Positions 18,685 through 29,200 of a DNA stretch of 64,000 nt are shown here, one piece after another. The notes beneath the pieces were generated by a model. It saw nothing but the letters and a program-made list of their open reading frames with translations. It made no database searches and was not told where the DNA came from. Each line of letters begins with the position of its first letter. The first letter of the stretch is position 1. Source of the DNA: JAJTFW01 sp903922455 (GTDB lineage Bacteria > Bacteroidota > Bacteroidia > AKYH767-A > OLB10); the NCBI GenBank assembly GCA_943329665.2, contig CALQEU020000012.1, positions 18,593-82,592 of the forward strand. The letters run 5' to 3'. The position numbers and the translations under genes were made by a program.

Positions 18685-19490
18685 AAACAAAAATAAACTT
18701 CAAAAAAATATTAACCATCGTTGGGTGGTCAGTATTCTCCGTTGGCATGTTAGCTTTACTTGGATTTGTAAATCAAAAGCAGGAACAGTTAAAGTGTACC
18801 GATGTGATTGTGGAAATGAAAGGCGATTTGGGACATGAGTTTGTCGACAAAAATGATGTGTTGATGTTGGCAAACAGTAAAGGAAAATTGATTGGAAAAT
18901 CGGTGGGAACCATCAACACTGCATTGTTAGAAAAAATTATTTTGTCGAACCCTTTCATTGAAGACGTAGAAGTATATTCAGCGATTGGAGGGGTCCTTCA
19001 CATTGAACTTATTCAAAGAAATCCAATAGTGCGAATCATCAACAAAAACGACGAGCAGTATTATATTGATCATACAGGCGCATTCATGCCTGTATCAGAT
19101 CGTTATACTCCTCCTGCATTGGTAGCAAATGGATTTATCTTCAATACATATGGTGAAATGAACGTGCATATTGGTACTCCAAAATCGGATACTGCGGCTG
19201 TAAAAATTCAAAGAACGATAGAGCAAGTCTATGTTCTTGCGCATTTTTTAGAGACGGATTCTTTCTGGTCGGCGAATACTGAACAAATTTATGTGAATGA
19301 ATTTCAGGATTTGGAATTGATTCCACGCGTAGGTGATCACAGAATATTGTTGGGCGACACCACTAACTTGAGTGAAAAAATGGACAACCTTTTTGCATTC
19401 TATCGTGAAGGATTGAATAAAATGGGTTGGAATAAGTATTCAATCATCAATCTGAAATACAAAGATCAGATTGTTTGCATAAAAAAATAA
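18681..19490 (+). CDS. ftsQ: Cell division protein FtsQ
   Basis: This 269-residue bitopic protein has a basic N-terminal tail, one membrane helix (about 14-32, VGWSVFSVGMLALLGFV) and a periplasmic region starting with a POTRA-like segment (FVDKNDVLMLANSKGKLIGK, then NPFIEDVEVYSAIGGVLHIELIQRNPIVRI). FtsQ links early and late divisome proteins. Position between murC and ftsA and the helix-POTRA order support the call although identity to model FtsQ is low. Confidence 0.85.
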   Translation: MKTKINFKKILTIVGWSVFSVGMLALLGFVNQKQEQLKCTDVIVEMKGDLGHEFVDKNDVLMLANSKGKLIGKSVGTINTALLEKIILSNPFIEDVEVYSAIGGVLHIELIQRNPIVRIINKNDEQYYIDHTGAFMPVSDRYTPPALVANGFIFNTYGEMNVHIGTPKSDTAAVKIQRTIEQVYVLAHFLETDSFWSANTEQIYVNEFQDLELIPRVGDHRILLGDTTNLSEKMDNLFAFYREGLNKMGWNKYSIINLKYKDQIVCIKK

Positions 19491-19496
19491 ATTTTG

Positions 19497-20774
19497 ATGG
19501 AAAATACAGACATCATTGTAGGACTTGATATCGGCACCACAAAAATTGCCGCCATCGTTGGACGTAGAAACGAACACGGGAAAGTGGAAATTATGGGAAT
19601 GGGTCGTTCCGAGTCGCTGGGTGTGATGCGCGGAATCGTAGCCAACATCGAGAAGACAGTTATCTCTATCAAGGAAGCCGTGCTTGAAGCTGAAGCGAAA
19701 TCTGGTGTAGAGATCAGTGATGTACACGTGGGGATTGCCGGTCAGCATATCAAGAGTATGCAGCACCGCGGCATGATCACTCGTACCAGCACGAATGATG
19801 AAATTAGTCGAATTGATATTGATGCGATTATCAAGGACATGTACAAATTGGCGATGCCTCCAGGTGAAGAAATCATTCATGTAATTCCACAAGAATTTAT
19901 TGTCGATAACGAACAAGGAATCAAAGATCCGATTGGTATGTCAGGCGTTCGTTTAGAAGCGAATTGTCATATCATTACGGGCTTAATCACAGCAGCGAAT
20001 AATATTCAGAAGTGTGTTACCAAATCTGATTTGAAAACGGTAGACATCATCCTTGAACCACTTGCATCAGCAGAAGCTGTGTTGACAGAAGAAGAAAAAG
20101 AAGCAGGTGTTGTTTTAGTGGATATTGGGGGAGGTACTACAGACATCGCCATTTTTCAAGATGGAATTATTCGTCATACTGCTGTAATTCCTTTTGGAGG
20201 AAATGTGATTACGGATGATATTAAAGAAGGATGTTCCATCATTCGCAATCAAGCAGAATTATTAAAGACAAAATTTGGTTCGGCCTTGGCGAAACAAATG
20301 AAAGATAATGAAATTGTTTCTATTCCAGGATTGCGTGGTAGAGAACCAAAGGAAATTTCAGTGAAGAATTTAGCTTCCATCATTCAAGCAAGAATGGAAG
20401 AAATTATCGAAAGCGTTTATTACGAAATTAAGAGCTCAGGATTTGAGAAGAAATTAATCGCCGGTATTGTTATTACAGGTGGTGGATCACAACTTAAGCA
20501 CGTCACACAACTTGTAGAATATATAACGGGGATGGACACCCGCATTGGTTATCCAAACGAGCATCTTGGTAAAGGAATGGACGAAGTGAAGAGTCCAATG
20601 TACGCTACCGGTGTTGGTTTGGTGATTAAGGGATTGCAAGATCTAGAAAGAGATCGTAAACGTCCTGCCAGTACAACCGTACAGCCCACTGTGAAAGGTG
20701 AATCGAGAAAGAGATGGTGGCAAAATATTTTTTCAAACGAATTCTTAGGAGACGACAAGGATAATTTATTGTAA
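19497..20774 (+). CDS. ftsA: Cell division protein FtsA
   Basis: FtsA is the actin-like ATPase that tethers FtsZ to the membrane. The 425-residue protein shows phosphate 1 IVGLDIGTTKIAAIVG (about 7-22), an SHS2-type 1C domain, phosphate 2 VLVDIGGGTTDIAIF (about 203-217), and adenosine motif IVITGGGSQLKHV. The C-terminus (RKRWWQNIFSNEFL) is a plausible amphipathic membrane-targeting helix. A TTG lies directly upstream at 19494, but the ATG at 19497 fits better. It is followed 38 bp later by ftsZ. Confidence 0.95.
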   Translation: MENTDIIVGLDIGTTKIAAIVGRRNEHGKVEIMGMGRSESLGVMRGIVANIEKTVISIKEAVLEAEAKSGVEISDVHVGIAGQHIKSMQHRGMITRTSTNDEISRIDIDAIIKDMYKLAMPPGEEIIHVIPQEFIVDNEQGIKDPIGMSGVRLEANCHIITGLITAANNIQKCVTKSDLKTVDIILEPLASAEAVLTEEEKEAGVVLVDIGGGTTDIAIFQDGIIRHTAVIPFGGNVITDDIKEGCSIIRNQAELLKTKFGSALAKQMKDNEIVSIPGLRGREPKEISVKNLASIIQARMEEIIESVYYEIKSSGFEKKLIAGIVITGGGSQLKHVTQLVEYITGMDTRIGYPNEHLGKGMDEVKSPMYATGVGLVIKGLQDLERDRKRPASTTVQPTVKGESRKRWWQNIFSNEFLGDDKDNLL

Positions 20775-20812
20775 TTAAAAACTTACCTGCTAACAACATA
20801 AAACACATAATC

Positions 20813-22495
20813 ATGAATCAGCAAGAATTTCCCAATCAACGCGAAGGTTCGCGATCAAATCTGATCCAGTTCGACATCAGCCAAGAAGAAGCATCTATCA
20901 TAAAAGTGATTGGTGTAGGAGGCGGTGGTAGCAATGCCGTAAACCACATGTATCGTCTTGGAATTAAAGGGGTTGATTTCCTCGTTTGTAATACGGATGC
21001 GCAAGCATTGGCGATTAGTCCAGTACCTTATAAAATGCAATTAGGACCTAACCTTACAAGAGGACGTGGTGCCGGTGCAATTCCTGAAGTAGGAAAAAAT
21101 GCAGCCATCGAAAATGTAGAAGAGTTAAAATCTCTTTTAGGAAATGGTACACGCATGGCTTTCATCACTGCTGGAATGGGTGGTGGAACAGGTACTGGTG
21201 CAGCTCCTGTAATTGCTGGCATAGCTCGTGAAATGGGTATTTTGACCATTGGTATTGCAACCATTCCATTTGGTTTCGAAGGACGCAAGCGTAAACAACA
21301 AGCGGAATTGGGAATTGAAGAGTTGAAGAAAAATGTAGATGCTTTGTTGATTATCTGCAATGATAAGTTGCGTGAGATCCACGGGAACTTACAATTACGT
21401 GATGCCTTTGGTCATGCAGATGATATTTTAACAACTGCTGCGAAGAGTATCGCAGAGATCATCACTAACACCATGCACCTCAATGTTGACTTTGCGGATA
21501 TAGAGACCGTTATGAAGGACAGTGGTGTAGCCATCATGGGATCTGCAAATGCAGAAGGCGATAATCGCGCAGTGCGCGCTGCTGAAGCAGCATTAGATTC
21601 CCCTTTATTAAACGATAATGTAATTGAAGGCGCTAATTATATTTTATTAAGCATCACCAGCGGACATAATGAAGTGACGATGGATGAAGTAGGTGAGATC
21701 AATGATTATATTCAAGCACAAGCTGGTCAAACCGCTGAAATCATACTAGGATTAGGACATGATCCATCATTAGGTGATAAAGTTTCTGTAACGGTTATTG
21801 CAACTGGATTCAAAACCGGAGAACAAAAAATGGCAGAGATAAAACGTCCAGAAGTAATTATTCATAAGTTAGATGAGCCTGTAGCTACTGCTTCAATTCC
21901 TGCTCCACCCTCAGCAACTAATAGAGTTGTTGAAGTGCAAAGTAAAGTGGAAGAAACTCCAATGGCAAATAGTGATCCTGCCGAGCCTTTCTTATTCATC
22001 CGCGACGACATGGGATTTGATCAACACAATGATTATTCGTATGCATTTACGGATCAAGCCGACATGAGCATGGATCCAGATACAGGAATGATTGAATTGG
22101 ATTTCCCGACTCTAGAAGAGCCTTATATCAAAACGGTTCAGTCGTCTATTCCTCCAGTGGTAGAAGTCAATGATGCTCTCGTAATTCGTTATGAGTTAAA
22201 CCACGAGTCACCTAGCAATACACAATCAGCTCCTGAGCAAAAGAATCAAGAAGATGAAATGTATCAACGATCTTGGGATCGCATCATGCGATTGAAAGAG
22301 GCGGGTTTGAGACATAATTCTCCAAGCGGGTTAGCTGAAATGGAAAAGGAACCTGCATTCAAAAGAAGAAATGTAAAGTTGGAAAATACGCCTGCTTCTT
22401 CTGATAGTAATGTAAGTCGTTATACTTTATCATTTGACGATAACAAGCCTGAAATCAGACCCAATAATCCTTTCTTGCACGATCGCGTAGATTAA
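20813..22495 (+). CDS. ftsZ: Cell division GTPase FtsZ
   Basis: FtsZ is the tubulin homologue that forms the division ring. The 560-residue protein has the core (about 28-345) with GVGGGGSNAVNHM, the tubulin signature GGGTGTGAAP (about 123-132) and the NxDFADIETVM segment. A long, acidic, poorly conserved linker (about 350-540) follows, much longer than in E. coli FtsZ (383 residues in total) and common in Bacteroidota. The protein ends with a conserved-looking tail (RPNNPFLHDRVD) that is the probable FtsA-binding peptide. Confidence 0.96.
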   Translation: MNQQEFPNQREGSRSNLIQFDISQEEASIIKVIGVGGGGSNAVNHMYRLGIKGVDFLVCNTDAQALAISPVPYKMQLGPNLTRGRGAGAIPEVGKNAAIENVEELKSLLGNGTRMAFITAGMGGGTGTGAAPVIAGIAREMGILTIGIATIPFGFEGRKRKQQAELGIEELKKNVDALLIICNDKLREIHGNLQLRDAFGHADDILTTAAKSIAEIITNTMHLNVDFADIETVMKDSGVAIMGSANAEGDNRAVRAAEAALDSPLLNDNVIEGANYILLSITSGHNEVTMDEVGEINDYIQAQAGQTAEIILGLGHDPSLGDKVSVTVIATGFKTGEQKMAEIKRPEVIIHKLDEPVATASIPAPPSATNRVVEVQSKVEETPMANSDPAEPFLFIRDDMGFDQHNDYSYAFTDQADMSMDPDTGMIELDFPTLEEPYIKTVQSSIPPVVEVNDALVIRYELNHESPSNTQSAPEQKNQEDEMYQRSWDRIMRLKEAGLRHNSPSGLAEMEKEPAFKRRNVKLENTPASSDSNVSRYTLSFDDNKPEIRPNNPFLHDRVD

Positions 22496-22505
22496 TAATA
22501 CAATC

Positions 22506-22952
22506 ATGAGTTTAGAGCAATCCGTCATGGCGGATTTAAAAACCGCTATGTTAACAAAGAGTCAGGCGGGACTCCGTGCTATTCGCGCTATTAAGTCGGC
22601 GATTTTGTTGGCGAAAACTAGCGCAGGTGGTAAAGAGTTGAGTGAAGAGGATGAAGTGAAGATGTTGCAAAAATTGGTAAAACAACGTCAAGAATCCATC
22701 TCCATTTACGAAACACAACAACGCGAAGATCTTGCTGCGCCGGAGCGTGAAGAGGTTGCCATCATTTCAAAATATTTACCTGAAATGATGAGTGAGGATG
22801 ATGTCCGCAAAGCGGTGAAAGCAGCGATTGAAGAAACAGGTGCGAAGTCGCCAGCCGAAATGGGCAAGGTGATGGGTGTCGTTACAAAAGCGCTTGCTGG
22901 CAAAGCCGATAATAAAATGGTTTCCGCCCTAGTAAAAGAATTATTGAGTTAA
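22506..22952 (+). CDS. GatB/YqeY domain protein
   Basis: A 148-residue YqeY-family protein, related to the C-terminal tRNA-binding region of the GatB amidotransferase subunit. Features are an N-terminal helical domain (LEQSVMADLKTAMLTKSQAGLRAIRAIKSAI), KLVKQRQESISIYETQQREDLAAPEREEVAII and the C-terminal LPEMMSEDDVR and MGKVMGVVTKALAGKADNKMVSALVKELL. Its exact role is not known. It is the last gene of the division transcript, 10 bp after ftsZ, and is followed by a strong terminator. Confidence 0.92.
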   Translation: MSLEQSVMADLKTAMLTKSQAGLRAIRAIKSAILLAKTSAGGKELSEEDEVKMLQKLVKQRQESISIYETQQREDLAAPEREEVAIISKYLPEMMSEDDVRKAVKAAIEETGAKSPAEMGKVMGVVTKALAGKADNKMVSALVKELLS

Positions 22953-22987
22953 TACGTACTCCTAGTCCCATTTATTTATTCCCAAAA

Positions 22988-23014
22988 CCCGAACCTATAA
23001 GTTCGGGTTTTTTT
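22988..23014 (+). terminator. Rho-independent terminator after the dcw cluster
   Basis: Stem CCCGAAC (22988-22994) pairs with GTTCGGG (23001-23007) over a 6-nt loop, followed by seven T. It lies 36 bp after the YqeY stop. Confidence 0.92.
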
Positions 23015-23212
23015 AAAACTATTTTTTTCATTCAATTTTATAATTTTTGAAACCTTTATTAAATTTAAGCGTAAGAAAGAGTTTGTCTAGCCAAGGGATG
23101 CGCCTTTTTTCACTGATATTTTGATGGTTTTTTATCACTTTCTACTAAATAGAAGTGTCATTGCTTTATCCGAAACTAATCTTACACTTTTTTCGTAAGA
23201 ATTGGAGTAAAA

Positions 23213-26200
23213 ATGTCCCACGAAATCAAAACCGACAAAATGTTTCGAAGTTTTAGAAATTTAAGAATTGCAGGAGTCGTCTTGATCTTCCTTTGTTGCT
23301 TCTCGCAAGCAGCCAAAGCACAAGCTCCCACTGCTGCATTTGATGCAAACGACACCATCGTTTGTATTAGCAATACTGTATCCTTTATTGATATGTCACT
23401 TCCCGGAAATGCCGCCATCACTGGATGGAGTTGGACATTTGGAGATGGTGGTACTTCCTCCATACAAAATCCAAATTATGCTTATGCTACGGGAGGAAAC
23501 TTTACAGTTAAATTAGTTGTTACAAACGCCAACGGACTTCAGGATTCTATCACTCACATTATTTATGTATTGGTGGCGCAGACAATAAATAATACAATAC
23601 GTATTTGTTCTCCGCAATCATCCACCACCATTATGGCCTTTGATCCTGGAATTGCAGGCGTGACCGGAACTTGGTTTACTGCTTCTTCAGGAGTGATTGC
23701 TTCTCCTACAAATGATACGACACTTATTTCAAATTTAATTAGTGGAACGTATTTATTCTTTTGGGTAGTATCCGATGGTACATGCAGTGATGCCGATCAA
23801 GTGACAGTTATTGTCGATCAACCCGTTGTTGTAAATGCAGGTACTGATCAGAATATATGTACAACACCGGGCACAGCAACAATGGCTGGTTCAAATCCAG
23901 CTCCTGGTACAGGGCTGTGGACAACAACGAGCGCTGCTACAATATCAAATCCAGTAAATGGAAATACACCCATCACAGGATTAACTTCTCCAGGTACTTA
24001 TGTATTTGTTTGGACCGTTACCAACGGAGCTTGTGTAATTAGAGATACCATGAATATTATTGTATCGAATCCTGTAGTATCCGCTGCTGGTGCCGATCAA
24101 TTAGTATGCGCATCACCAGGAACTGCAACGCTAGCGGGGTCAAGTCCTGCTCCTGGATCAGGTTTGTGGACTACTACTTCCTCAGCAACCATTTCAAACC
24201 CTACCAGTGCAACATCTACAGTAAGTGGATTAACTACCGCTGGTGTATATACGTTTATTTGGACCGTAACAAATGGTGCATGTGTAAGTCGTGATACAAT
24301 GTTAATGACAGTGAGTACTGCCATTGTTGCCAATGCAGGGAACAACCAACAAATATGTACTACTACTGCCTCTGGTTTGTTAAGTGGAAATAATCCTTCA
24401 CCTGGAACAGGTTTATGGACCGCATTAAATGGTGGTACTATTACGAATCCTACAAACAACGTAACTACAGTTACTGGTTTAATAACATCAGGTTTTTACA
24501 ATTTTGTTTGGACCATTACGAATGGCCCCTGCGTTTCAAGAGATACGGTAGTTTTCATAGTGCGAAATCCAGTCATTGCAAATGCCGGACCCGATCAACA
24601 ATTTTGTAATGCAACCACGGCAACATTAACTGGAAATAGTCCTGCTCCTGGCATAGGTGCATGGACGACCTCGAGCGGTGCAACGATTGCAAGTCCTTCG
24701 TCAGCTACTACTACAGTCAGTGGATTATCTGTTGGATTGAACACCTTTATCTATACAACAACTTATGGTGCCTGTGTAAGCAGAGATACTATTATAATAA
24801 GAGTAGATGCATTAATCATTTCAAATGCAGGTCCCGATATTCAAATTTGTGAATCACAAACATCGGTAACCATGGCAGGAAATAATCCTGCTCCAGGAAC
24901 TGGTGTGTGGACAAAATTAAATGGAGGAACAATCACAACACCTTCAAGTCCGACCACAACCATCACTGCACTTACTCCAGGAAATCATTTATTTATTTGG
25001 ACGATCACCAATGGAACATGTATCAGTAGAGATACCATGCGTGTAACTGTGAATGTTCAAATTCCAAGTAATGCTGGGTTGGATCAACAAATTTGTCAAG
25101 GAGCGTCCATCAGTCTTTCTGGTAACAATCCAATCCCTGCAACGGGATTGTGGACAACGCCTTCTTCTGCTATCATTGCGAATCCTACTAATCCAAGTAC
25201 TGCGGTTAGTGGATTAACTAACGCTGGTGCCTATGTGTTTGTTTGGACAGTTACCAATGGCGCCTGTGTACTTCGCGATACGGTTCGTATTACGGTTGAC
25301 TCAGCCATTGTGGCAAACGCTGGCCCTGATCAAAATTTATGTGCGCTTACCGCAGCTACTTTAGCGGGTAACGCGCCTGCAACGGGAACTGCAAGTTGGT
25401 CATCATTAGGTTCAGCAGTGGTAACAAATGTAGCTTTAGCGAATAGTGGAGTCACAAATTTAGCAATTGGAAATAATTTATTTGTATGGACCATTACTAA
25501 TGGAAATTGTATCAGCAGAGATACGATCAATATTGTTGTTAGTACATTAATTCCATCCAACGCAGGTTCTGATCAACAAATTTGTGCAAGTTCTCCCTCT
25601 GCTACACTGAGCGGAAATTCTCCTGCCCCTGGTAGTGGAAATTGGACTACATCCTCATCGGCGATCATTGCAAATCCTAACAATCCATCTTCTGCTGTAA
25701 GCGGATTAAATACAACTGGAACTTACTCTTTTATTTGGACCATCACCAACGGTGCTTGTGTGAGTCGCGATACAATGAGTATAACGGTAAGCGGTAACGT
25801 TATTGCTACTGCTGGTCCCGATCAAAATTTATGTAATGTAACAACAGCTACTTTGTCGGGAAATACTGCTGCTCCAGGAGCGGGTCTTTGGACTTCTACC
25901 ACGGGTGGTGCTATTACAACGAATAGCAATCCGAATTCAGGAGTGACTGGACTTATTGTCGGAACCAATACGTTTGTCTGGACAATCACTAATGGCGCTT
26001 GCGTCACTCGTGATACCGTGAATATTATTGTAAGTACATTGATTCCTGCCAACGCAGGTCCTGATCAACAACTTTGTTTAGGAAATGCTTTGGTGCTTGC
26101 AGGAAATACTCCAGCGAGTGGTACAGGAACATGGACTGCATTGAATGGAGGAACGTTTTCAAATGTGAACGCTCCTAATGCAACAGTCACTGGACTCGCG

Positions 26201-29200
26201 GCTTCAGGTGTTTATCCGTTCGTGTGGACCATTATCAATGGTTCTTGTATTGCTCAAGATACTATTGTAATCACTTTAAATAGTACAATAATTGCAAATG
26301 CAGGTTCCGATCAAAATTTATGTAATGTTACAACCTCTACATTAAATGGAAATGCATCAGCACCGGCCATAGGAACGTGGACAACTTCGTCTTCAGCAAC
26401 CATCGTAAATCCAACTTTACCAAATACTGTGGTAAATGGTATGCAAGTAGGAATTTATTCTTTTGTTTGGACGCTCGTTAATGGATCTTGTACAACCAGT
26501 GATACCGTTTTAATTACAATCGATTCATTAATTAATGCAAATGCCGGCGTTGATCAAGCGGTTTGTGTGGGTGGTACTGTTTCTTTGTCAGGAAATACTC
26601 CAACAATAGGAGTTGGACAATGGACAACTACCAGTTCTGCAATCATTGCAAATCCAACGAGTGCGAGTACTACAGTGAGTGGATTAAATACTTTTGGAAG
26701 TTATTCCTTTGTGTGGACTATCAACAATGGTACATGTACAAGTTCAGATACAATACTTGTTCAAGTAGATTCTGCTGAGATTGCTGATGCAGGTCCTGAT
26801 CAAAATGGTTGCGAAATATTTATTGGAAACTTAAATGCAGTTGCTCCACTAACGAGTGTTGGTGCCTGGACAAGTTTAGGTGCTGCAACAATTTCTAATC
26901 TTGCTGCTGCAAATTCTGCAGTGAGTAATTTAGTGTATGGAAGCAATGCATTTGTTTGGTCAGTCACCAATGGTGGTTGTACAAGCAGTGATACTATAAT
27001 TATTCAAGTGGATTCAATAATTGTTGCCAATGCAGGTGTCGATCAACTAGCTTGCGCTTCCTCGTCCATTGCTCTTTCTGCAAACGCTGCTGGAAGTGGT
27101 GTAGGAGCCTGGACTTCTTTAGGAGCAGCAACACTAGATAATCCAACTAATCCAAGCTCAACAGTAAGTAATTTACAAATTGGAATAAACACCTTTGTTT
27201 GGAGTATTACTAATGGAGCTTGTAACAGTACAGACTCTGTAGCTATTTCAATTTCTCCAGCTCCTGTTGCCGATGCGGGTGTAGATCAGTTTGTACCTAC
27301 TGGAACATTTGTGATATTAGGAGGATTTCCTGCTGCTTCTGGAGGAACGGCACCGTATACTTATGAATGGAATCCGGGATTAACATTGAACGATAGTTTA
27401 GTTTCGAATCCAACAGTGACTGCCACTGTAACGACTACTTATTTACTAACGGTATCGGATAGTCTCGGTTGTACAAGTACAGCTTCTATCACGATTTGGG
27501 TAAACGATCCTCCGATTGTAATAAATGATACAATATCTACGGGTGAAGATACAACCGTTGTAATTTATGTTTTGAATAACGATTCTGACCCCAACAATAA
27601 TTTGGATACGAATGCACTTGGAATTTTACAAGGTCCGTTTAGTGGAAGTGTTGTCATTGGTCCGGGAGGGCAAATTATTTACACACCGGGTCCAAATTTT
27701 AACGGAATGGATTCCATCTTATATATTATTTGTGACGATGGTATGCCTGTGTATTGTGATTCCGCATGGATCATCATCACGATTAATCCGGTGAACGATG
27801 CGCCGGTAGCTGTGGACGATTACGCAACAACTCCCGAAGATTCCTGCATCCAAATTGCCATCTTAAGCAATGATACGGATGTAGAAAATATGATTGACTT
27901 AAGTACATTAGTTATTATCTCAAGTCCATCAAACGGTACTTATAGTTTAGATCCTACGACTGGTATTTTAACGTATTGCCCCGATTCTAATTTTAATGGA
28001 ATCGATACTTTGATTTATGCAATTTGCGATTCAGGTTATCCAACTCCAATTTTATGTGATACCGCTCTTGTAATTATTACTGTCACACCCGTAAATGATT
28101 TACCCATTGCTCAAAGTGATTCGGCGATTGTTTGTGGTGGAGATATTGCTATCATCTATGTAAGAGGAAATGATATCGATCCAGAAGGTGATACTCTCAC
28201 CGTTTCTATTTATGCTCAAGGTAGCCAAGGATTAGCTTTTGTTGGCGCAAATCAGGAAATTATTTATGCTGCCAATTTCAATGCGGCAGGATGGGATAGT
28301 TTGCAATATGTTGTTTGCGATCAACAAAATCCTGCTGGTTGTGATACGGCTTGGTTGTACATCTATATTCATCCATTACCTCAAGTTACTGCCACCGTGA
28401 CTCCAGTTTTATGTGGAGGAGATAGTATTGGTGCTATTGATATTACGCTTTCTCCAACAGGAACCTATTCATTTACTTGGTCGAATGGAAGTACGGATGA
28501 AGATGTCGATAGTTTAACCATTGGAATTTATAATGTCGTTATTCTTGACTCTAACGGTTGCGTATTAACGTATTTAGACACTGTACCTGGACCACTGTTG
28601 CCGCTATCTGGAACTATAGTTTCTCAAGACGTTTTATGTTTCGGAGAAGATAATGGTATCATCGACATTCAAATTTCGGGTGGAACAAGTCCTTATTCTT
28701 ATGCTTGGAACAATAGCTCTACCGATGAAGATTTAGATTCATTAGCAGCAGGAATTTATACAGTGATCGTTACCGATTCGAATGCTTGTATTTATACATT
28801 AACAGATACCATCATCGCTCCTTCGGCTGCACTAAACATCGCACTTACTTCCACTGATATTGTTTGTGCTGGCGACAGTACTGGTGCTATGAGTGTTACG
28901 GTAAGTGGCGGAACTCCTGGGTATAATTATAGCTGGAGTAACGGTTCAACAACCGATTCATTGAATGGGATACAAGCTGGAATTTATACTGTATTGGTTA
29001 CCGATTCCAATGGATGTTTCTTATCAATGAGCGATACAATTTTTGAATTAAATTCTCTCATCGTATTAAACGCAACAGTGGTGGACCCAAATTGTTTCGC
29101 AGGTGTGTATGGAAGTATTCAAACTACACTTTCAGGTGGTGTTGCGCCTTACACTTATTTATGGAATACATCTGATACTTTAACCGCACTCGATAGTTTA

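Noticed and set aside
23824..27260. Assembly artefact from collapsed or expanded repeats
   Set aside because: The units differ throughout at DNA level, so reads would place uniquely and the count of 14 is credible.
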